DNA from: Selaginella moellendorffii
Taxonomy: Eukaryota; Streptophyta; Lycopodiopsida; Selaginellales; Selaginellaceae
Direction: 5' to 3'
Assembly (NCBI RefSeq): GCF_000143415.4
Contig: NW_003314329.1
Coordinates: 584,619 to 648,618 of the forward strand
Length of the DNA: 64,000 nt
The translations under genes and the position numbers were made by a program. How positions within the stretch are numbered: the stretch's first letter is position 1; each line of letters starts with the position of its first letter. Below, piece by piece: positions 56,250 through 64,000 of the stretch. The notes beneath the pieces are model-generated. The model searched no databases, was not told the origin of the DNA, and saw nothing but the letters and a program-made list of their open reading frames with translations.

Positions 56250-56717
56250 ATGGATGAGTGGGGTGATTTAGTGAAGTATTCAAGAGTTGACTTTATCTCC
56301 TTTAGGAGACCAAATGATTGATACTCCCAATCCAATTGTGGGTGGCATTACTTATTTGGATACTTTATGTGCTTCATTAGAACCTCACTCTAGCCATGTG
56401 GTTAGGGCATCCTAGTGGTTGAAACACCTTATTAGCTGAAGGTGGGGAGAGTAAGCACTTATGTTAGGCTGTAATGTTTCAAAATATCATCCCAAGATCC
56501 TTGACTATGGAAATGAAAAAAAATGGCTCTCTTACCTAATAAGTGAGGAAGCCTTAAAAGTTAATGAAACTTCTTTGGGCCCTAACCCAATAATGGTGTT
56601 GATAAGCACTTCTATGATTGAAGAAGGACTTAGTAGGAAAAGATATTAAAGGATGATATTCCCTTAAATCTTAGAGCATCTTAAAAATGTTAAAAAATGG
56701 TCATAAGGAAATCATTT
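56250..56717 (+). mobile_element. Old LTR copy H, third piece
   Basis: Continues H after element E: GTGATTTAGTGAAGTATTCAAG, then GATACTCCCAATCC and GGTGGGGAGAGTA, reaching the block corresponding to GCATCCTAAGGATGTTAAGG (here GCATCTTAAAAATG). It is cut by the LTR of element A at 56718. Confidence 0.75.
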
Positions 56718-58519
56718 TGTGAGACACAAAATACCTAGGCCCCAAAGTGGAGCTGGAAAGGGTGCCACGTGGTAGTGGCCGAAGTGAAAGCCAAACGAAC
56801 GTAACATGTTTGGACTAAAAGCTCCGACCTTAAAGGTCAAGAGCGGGAGTGGAACTCCCAACAAAGAGCTCGAGGAACAAGCACGAAGCGAGCAATAAGC
56901 GAGGCTCCAAAAAGGGACCCAAACAGGACCAACACATGACACGTGGAAGTGTCCGAGGTGGAGTCCGAGGTGGAGTCCGAGATGGAGTCTGAGATGGAGT
57001 CCGAGATGGACCGAGACAGAGTCCGAGATGGAGTCCAAGATGGAGTCCGAGATGGAGTCCGAGATGGACCCGAGATGGAGTCCGAGATGGAGTCCGAAGT
57101 GGAGTCCGAGATGGAGTCCGAGATGGACCCGAGATGGAGTCCGAGATGGAGTCCGAAGTGGAGTCCGAGATGGAGTCTGAGATGGACCGAGACGGAGTCC
57201 GAGATGGAGTCCGAAGTGGAGTCCGAGATGGAGTCTGAGATGGACCGAGACGGATCCCGAGATGGAGTCCGAGATGGACCTGAGATGGAATCTGAGATGG
57301 AGTCCGAGAAGGACCCGAGATGAAGTCCGAGGTCAAGACCGAGACCGGGACCAAGACCGAGACCGAGACCGAGACCGGGACCGGGACCGAGACCGAGACC
57401 GGGACCGAGGCGGAGGCCGAGACCGAGCCCGGACGCGAGTCCGAGTCCGAGTCCGAGTCCGAGTCTGAGTCCGAGTCCGAGTCCGAGTCTGAGTCCGAGT
57501 CCGAGTCCGAGTCCGAGTCCGAGTCCGAGTTCGAGTCTGAGAGGGTGAAAGCCCAAAGCGTTCGTCTCCCAGACCCTGAGGGGTTTGGTGAGCTCCAAAA
57601 GTATAGTAAGGGGGAGGACTGCAGTGGAGCCAGTTTGGCCCAGGAAGGGCCAGACCCAGTGTTGGGTGATGAACTGACCACTGGGAAGTCCAAGACTAGA
57701 GTGAATACGGACCGACAAGCGGGGTAGCTTGGTGAAGTATTCAAGAGCCGGCTCAAGTTCCCCCGGGAGATCGATTGGCCGATGCTCCCAATCCAAGTGT
57801 GGGTGGCACTACCTACTTGGATACCAGGTGTGGCTCAACGGAACCTAACTCCAAGCCCATGGCTAGAGCACCCAAAGGCGGAAGGCGGGGAGAGTACCCA
57901 GGTGGCTCGCGTAAGGCCACGGTGTTCCGAAGTGTTGTCCCCAAGTCCCAGACTGTGGAAAGGAAAACGAGTAGTCCTTTGGTGTGGTGGCCAAGGATAT
58001 GGTCACGTGGTGAGGAAGTCCCAGAGGACTATAGGACTTAGTGGTCAGGCCTGTGGGCCTCGATCCAGTGGCAGTGTTGGCAAACACGGCCAAGGGCAAA
58101 AAGGGACTTAGTGGGGATTGACAAAGGGATATTGGGGAAGGTTATTCCCCTTGTCGGTGGGCATCCTAAGGATGCTAAGGAGTGGATCTGGAATGACCAC
58201 TCACGGATGGTTGGCCTAGTCTTGGAGAGACAAGACTGTGTTGCAAGTGGTATTAGACTACCAATGCGGCAAGGGTGATTGGGCATGGCCTTAGCGTAAC
58301 AGACTGCTATGTCGGTGGTACCTTTGAGTGTTGGTCATGGGATCGGACACGTGGAGCACTTGGACCAGGTGCAAGGGTTGAGTGGCATGGATGCCATTCT
58401 TGGGGATAGCAAGTCCCAAGTCCTGAATTGGACTTATGGAAGTTGTGAATGAGACTCCTCCAAGTGGTCGGAGGTGTGGTTAAGTGACTAAAGTAGAATG
58501 GAAAATTTAGTCGCTTACA
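56718..58519 (+). mobile_element. 5' LTR of element A
   Basis: Starts TGTGAGACAC, ends CGCTTACA, 1802 bp, with the minisatellite at 56950-57540. Followed by ACT and a primer site, so it is a 5' LTR rather than a solo. Confidence 0.9.
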
Positions 58520-59824
58520 ACTTGGTATCGTAGCTGTTCCTTAGTCCGACTCTTATTGGTGGCCAAGTATATCACCACTTGTATTGGAATTGGAAGGTCC
58601 TAGATATGGACCTATCCTCGAGGAGTAGCATGTTGAGAGGACATGGCTCTCTGTTCAAGTTCATGTGTGAACTTATGCGCGATATGGTGGATGGAAAAGG
58701 GCCAGTAAGGGAACGACTTCGGGATCTTGGGAATGGTACAAGGTTTCCCTCAAAGAGTTGAGAATGTGATCCGGATGAGCGTTTGACTCAGCAAACTAGC
58801 TAAGGTAGTTGTGGTAAACAACTATAGTTGGGATCACGAGAAAGATGTAGACTCCAAAACAATAAAGGAGTCACAAGATACTCCTCACATAGTTGAGGCT
58901 GGTGCTCATGAATTTGAGACCGGAATTGATGACCATGAGAGGTCAAGTACGGATGAGGGCACGAGCTCTAAAAATGATAGCTGAGGCTACCTTTTATAAA
59001 TGCTGGAACGAACCCAAGGAGTTGGGGGTGTGCTCAAAGGATGAGTCGGCATTCTCATCATAGGGATTGATAGTCCTAAGGGGCAAAGGCAGCCCATAGA
59101 GAAAGGGAAATAATGAAGTGCTGGAGTAACACTTGCAATATGGTCCTTATGAGTAGGACATGAATACACGAAGTTGTATTCGAGTGAGCTGGCACTTCAA
59201 AAATAGGACCTTATAGGTTGTTGGATTAGCAAAGTCCAAAATGCTGGATGACTCAAGTGGAGTCAGGAAATGGTCCTAAGGGATTGGTTGAAGCATTTGG
59301 ACTGAGGTGTATGGTGCCCCATGAGGTATGGGGAGGATCATAAGATCCAAGTATGAGAACAGTAGGTATCTCATTGATGGCAAAATGTGCCATATTGAAG
59401 TTGTGGGAAAGATGTTCCCAGAAGAAAGCAACTTTGGCCCAGAGTTGGGTGCAAACACTATGGTGCGATGCTAATGGATAGTTAGCATGAAGAACAACCA
59501 TATTAGTCTTGGCAAAGACCTAGACACTAAAAGTAGGGTCATAAGGATAAGCTCGTGGGGCCAATGGTGTGGAGACACCAAATGTGCCAAGGTGTGATAC
59601 CTTAAGGTTATGATGGTGGGTTCATAAGAACCCCTTGCCAAGGGAATCCCAACGGAAGCGGGAAAGGCATGGCCTAAGCTGGAAGGCATGCGGTTGGAGT
59701 GTGGTGACCCAGATAATGATGGAGGTGTGGAAGCACCAAGCAATGAGTTGTAGGACTTGACAGCTATGGGGCAACTAAGCAAAAGGTGCAAGATAATTGG
59801 TTAAACGGGTAGAAGGTAGCTACC
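58520..59824 (+). mobile_element. Interior of element A (primer site 58523-58534), no coding capacity
   Basis: TGGTATCGTAGC at 58523-58534 resembles the complement of the initiator Met-tRNA 3' end (TGGTATCAGAGC in many plant LTR elements). The interior has no gag, protease, reverse transcriptase or integrase frame. It aligns to the B interior until ...GGTAGCTACC, where element B is inserted. Confidence 0.8.
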
Positions 59825-61755
59825 TGTGAGACACAAAAATCCCTAGGCCCCAAAGTGGAGCCGGAAGGGCGCCACATGGTAGTGGCCGAAGCGAGAGCCA
59901 AACGAGCGTAACACGTTTGGACCAAAAGCTCCGACTTGAAAAGTCAAGAGCGGGAGTGGAACTCCCAACGAAGCGCTCGAGGAACGAGCACGAAGCGAGC
60001 AAAAGGCGAGGCTCCAAAAAGGGACCCAAAAGGATCAACACATGACACGTGGGAGTGTCCGAGATGGACTCGAGTTGGAGTCCGAAGTGGAGTCCAAGAT
60101 GGACTCGAGTTGGAGTCTGAAGTGGAGTCCGAGATGGACCTGAGATGGAGTCCGAGATGGAGTCCGAGATTGAGTCCGAGGTGGACCCGAGTTGGAGTCC
60201 GAAGTGGAGTCCAAGATGGACCCGAGATGGAGTCCGAGATGGAGTCCGAAGTGGAGTTCGAGGTGGACCCGAGATGGACCCGAGTTGGAGTCCGAAGTGG
60301 AGTCCGAGATGGACCTGAGATGGAGTCCGAGATGGAGTCCGAGATTGAGTCCGAGGTGGACCCGAGATGGACCCAAAATGGAGTCCGAGATGGAGTCCGA
60401 GATGGACCTGAGATGGAGTCCGAGGTGGACCCGAGATGGACCCGAAATGGAGTCCGAGATGGAGTCCGAGATGGACCCGAGATGGAGTCCGAGATGGACC
60501 CGAGATGGAGTCTGAGATGGAGTCCGAGATAGACCCGAGATGGACCCGAGATGGAGTCTAAGATGGAGTCTGAGATGGAGTCCGAGATGGAGTCCGAAGT
60601 TGAGACCGAGACCGGGACCGAGACCGGGACCGAGACCGAGACCGAGATCGGGACCGAGACCGAGACCGAGGCCGAGGCCGAGACCGAGCCCGAGCCCGAG
60701 TCCGAGTCCGAATCCGAGTCCGAGTCCGAGTCCGAGTCCGAGTCCGAGTCCGGAGCCTGAGAGGGTGAAAGCCCAAAGCGTTCGTCTCCCAGACCCTGGG
60801 GGGTTTGGTGAGCTCCAAAAGTATAGTAGGGGGAGGACTGCAGTGGAGCCAGTTTGGCCAGGAAAGGCCAGTTTGGCCCAGGAAGGCCGGACCCAGTGTT
60901 GGGTGATGAGCTGCCCACTGGGAAGTCCAAGACTAGAGTGAACACGGACCGACAAGCGGGGTAGCTTGGTGAAGTGTTCAAGAGCCGGCTCTAGTTCCCC
61001 CGGGAGATCGACTGGCCGATGCTCCCAGTCCAAGTGCGGGTGGCACTACCTACTTGGATACCTGGTGTGGCTCAACGGAACCCGCTCTAAGCCCATGGCT
61101 AGAGCACCCAAGGGCAGAAGGCGAGGAGAGTACCCAGGTGGCTCGCGTAAGGCCACGGTGTTCCGAAATGTTGTCCCAAAGGCCCAGACTGTGGAAAGGA
61201 AGAGGAGCAGTCCTCTGGGGTAGTGACCAAGGACACAGTCACACAATGAGGAAGTCCTAGAGGATAGTGGAACTTAGTGGTCGGGCCGGTGGGCCTTGAT
61301 CCAGTGGCAGTATTGGCGAACACAGCCAAGGGCAGAAAGGGACTTGGTGGGAACCGGAACAGAGATATTGGGGAAGGCTATTCCCCATGTCTGTAGGCAT
61401 CCTAAGGATGTTAAGGAGTGGATCTGGGATGATCACTCATGGATGGATGACCCAGTCTTTGAGAGACGGGATTGGAAGGTAGGTGGTGTTGGACCACCAG
61501 TGTGACCGAGGTAAATGGGCATGGCCTTAGCGTAACAGGCCGATATGTCGGTGGTACCTTGGGGTGTCGATCATGGGATCGGACACGTGGAGCACTTGGA
61601 CCAAGTGCTAAGGTTGAGTGGCATGGATGCCATTCTCGGGGCTAGCAAGCCCCAAGTCCTGAGTTGGGCTTATGGAGGTTGTGAATGAGACTCCTCCAAG
61701 TGGTCGGAGGTGTGGTTAAGTGACTAAAGTAGAATGGAAAAATTAGTCGCTTACA
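59825..61755 (+). mobile_element. 5' LTR of element B
   Basis: Starts TGTGAGACAC, ends CGCTTACA, 1931 bp, the longest LTR here, because of its minisatellite (about 60060-60755). It interrupts element A after CTACC (59820-59824). Least decayed copy together with the innermost solo LTR. Confidence 0.9.
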
Positions 61756-63800
61756 ACTTGGTATCGGAGCTGTTCCTTAGTCCGACTTTTATTGGTGCTC
61801 AAGTATATCACCACTAGTGTTGGCATCGGAAGGTCCGAGGAGTGGGCCTATCCTTGAGGAGTAGCAAGTCGGGAAGACATAGCTCTCCATTACAGTTCAT
61901 GTGTGAACTTGTAGACGAGGTGGTGGATAGAAAAGGGCCAATAATGGAACGACTTTGGGATCTTGGGAACAGTAAATGGTTTTCCTCAAAGAGTTGAGGA
62001 TGTGATCCAGATGAGCGTTTGACTTAGCAAACTGGCTAATGTAGTTGTGGTAAACAACTACAGTTGGGATCACGGGAAAGATAAAGACTCCAAAGCAATA
62101 AAGGAGTCACAAGATTTTCCTCATATAGTTAAGGTTGGTGCTCATGGATGTGAGACCAGAAGTAATGACCGTGGGATGTCAAATACGGAAGAGGACTCAA
62201 GTCCTTGAAAAGGTAGCCAGGGCTACCTCTAATAAATGCTGGAACAACCCCAGGAGTTGGGGGTGTATTAAGTGGATGAGTTGGTGTTCTCATCACATGG
62301 ACAAGTAGTCCTAAGGGGCAAAGGTTGCCCCTAGAGAACAAAATCAAGTGTCGGAGTAACACTTGTGAAAATAGTCCTTTTGAGTAGGACAGGAATGCAA
62401 GAAGTGTATTCCAGTGAGCTGGCACCTCAAAGGTAGGACCTCATGGGTCGTCGGATGACAAAGTCTAAAAAGCTGGATGACTCCAATAGAGTCAACGGAT
62501 GGTCCTAAAAAGACTGATGGAAGCATTTGGTCTGAGGTGTGTTGTGCCCCATAAAGGATGGGGGGGGATCATAGGATCCAAGGATGAGAACAGAGGGTAT
62601 CTCATCGATGGCAAAATATGCCATGCTAAAGTTATGGGAAAGGTGTTCCCAGAAGAAAACAACTTTGACATAAAGTTGTGTGTGACCTCTATGGTGCAGT
62701 GCTAACGGATGGTTGGCATGAGAAAGAGCGGTGTTGGTCTTGGCAAAGACTTAGACACGAAGGGGAAATGTCATAGAGGTAGGCTCGTGGAGCCGATGGT
62801 GTGGAGACACCAAATGTGCCAAGGTGTGATACCTTGAGGCTATATTGGTGGGTTCATGAGAACCCTTTGCCAAAGGAATCCCAATGGAAATGGGAATAGC
62901 ATAGCCTAAGCTGCAAAGCATGCAGTTGGAGTGTGGTGACCCAGATAATGATGGAGGTGTGAAAGCACCAAGCAATGAGTTGTAGGACTTGACAACTATG
63001 AGGCAACTAAGCAAGAGGTGCAAAATAACTGGTTAAACGGGTAGATGGTAGCTACCCAAGACTTCTTAATAGCATAGGGAAGTTGGATATACCCTTACAG
63101 GGGATGAGTTGCTTGTGTTGCGATATAGTAAGTCAATGTCATAAAAGGAAATAGTCATTGTCAAGAAAGCCATCATTGGGACACCCGAACACTCTAGAAC
63201 ACCAGAAGGTGGTGTTTGATGTCGCGAGGGCAATGGATAAAGCCCAAGGGACTAAATCCCTAACGAATGATGGATAGAAGGTGCTATCCAAATGTCCAAT
63301 GTTGTTGAGACAAGAGAAGACTATCTACCCGAATTGGACAAAGCCAAAAATGGAATTTTGGCAAGGCTAGTGATGGGTATGTAAAGGCCCATAAGCAGCA
63401 ACGTTAACCCCGGTGTGTGGGATTATAGGGTGAGCATACCTGGATTGAGGAACCACTCCCTAGGCTATCGGGTAGGTTCATCCTTAAGAATACTTGCTAA
63501 GGCATGATAGAAAGTGCAAAGCTATCCTCCTAGTCTGGAAGAGAATGACCGAAGGAAAGGTGTGAAGCCAAAAGCAAGAAGTAAGGGGGTAGAACCGAAC
63601 CATAGGAATCGAAGGGCATAACCAAGGTTGGTTATGCCAGCTGGGAGTGGAGAATCAAGTGGGGGCTCGAGGGTGTTGCCGCTAGCAACCGTGATGCCAT
63701 GGAGAGTCTAAAATATGGAATTGTCCATGTTAGACTATATGGTAATTGGAAAGCTTGCAAAAAGGGAGGCCTTAGCAAGCTAAGGGACAGAGCTTGGATG
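61756..63800 (+). mobile_element. Interior of element B (primer site 61759-61770), no coding capacity
   Basis: ACT spacer, then TGGTATCGGAGC at 61759-61770, one base from the usual plant initiator-Met primer site. About 2 kb of interior has no open frame above roughly 100 codons and no retroviral domain. Runs on to an LTR 3' end remnant at 63801. Confidence 0.8.
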
Positions 63801-63890
63801 AGGACCCAAAGAGGTTGTAAGTGAGACTCCTCCAAATGGTCAAAAGTATAGGTAAATGACTAAAGTAAAATAGAAAATGTAGTTGTTTAC
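63801..63890 (+). mobile_element. LTR 3'-end remnant
   Basis: GAGACTCCTCCAAATGGTC, TAAATGACTAAAGTAAAATAG and the terminal TTGTTTACA match the last ~90 bp of the LTR. The rest of that LTR is missing, so this may be a deleted 3' LTR of B or an older fragment. Confidence 0.65.
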
Positions 63891-64000
63891 ATTGCTTCGT
63901 ATAGTAATACCATAAGTATAAAGTTAAAACCACATATACTACACTAGTTTAAGAAAAAATCAGATCTATAAATACCACACTCTTAACTATTAGTGAAACA
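63891..64000. other. AT-rich end of window; nothing recognised
   Basis: Follows the LTR remnant. A short ACCACATATACTACAC stretch resembles one at about 10955-10980 next to another LTR fragment. Confidence 0.3.

Overview
The window is nuclear DNA of a land plant, most likely a lycophyte such as Selaginella. The signs are very short introns (about 46-71 bp, GT-AG), intron-less pentatricopeptide-repeat genes, a plant L-type lectin receptor kinase, and conserved eukaryotic genes (V-ATPase B, ATP synthase g, mRNA cap methyltransferase) packed a few hundred bases apart. Organism and functions come from sequence reading alone; no search was run.

Layout. 1-2611: retroelement debris, including an LTR fragment with a purine-rich hexamer-derived minisatellite. 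2612-10204: one large damaged gene (4169-9767). Its spliced frame encodes a ParB-like region, a degenerate N4/N6-methyltransferase-like region, a Lys-rich/acidic linker and a C-terminal FCP1/HAD-like phosphatase domain. A roughly 22-bp palindrome is scattered through its introns, exons and flanks. 10205-12590: another LTR fragment and decayed coding sequence. 12591-34515: the gene island: lectin receptor kinase (-), FAD-linked oxidoreductase (+), bulb-type lectin (+), PPR (-), UbiA prenyltransferase (-), MUT7-type 3'-5' exonuclease (-) head-to-head with a membrane-anchored coiled-coil protein (+), ATP synthase subunit g (+), V-ATPase subunit B (+, 14 exons), PPR (-), and cap guanine-N7 methyltransferase (+, 13 exons).

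34516-64000 is nested mobile DNA. An old LTR copy (H, starting at 38188) was entered by an 8.4-kb DNA transposon (38341-46761). That transposon carries a second, decayed ParB/methyltransferase-like gene and a divergent transposase-like gene on either side of a hairpin array. H was also entered by an antisense LTR element (E, 47178-56244) and by further elements (A at 56718, B at 59825). E's LTR remnant was entered by two solo LTRs, one of which contains a third. Target-site duplications (TCACC, CCACG, CATAA, TATAG/TATAA) support the order. LTRs are about 1.5-1.9 kb, start TGTGAG, end TTACA, and are followed by a primer-binding site like that for initiator Met-tRNA. The internal regions carry no recognisable gag/pol, so the family looks non-autonomous.

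The two ParB/methyltransferase-like loci, one inside a DNA transposon and one fused to a phosphatase domain and riddled with palindromes, are the least conventional content here. I do not recognise either as a described gene family.
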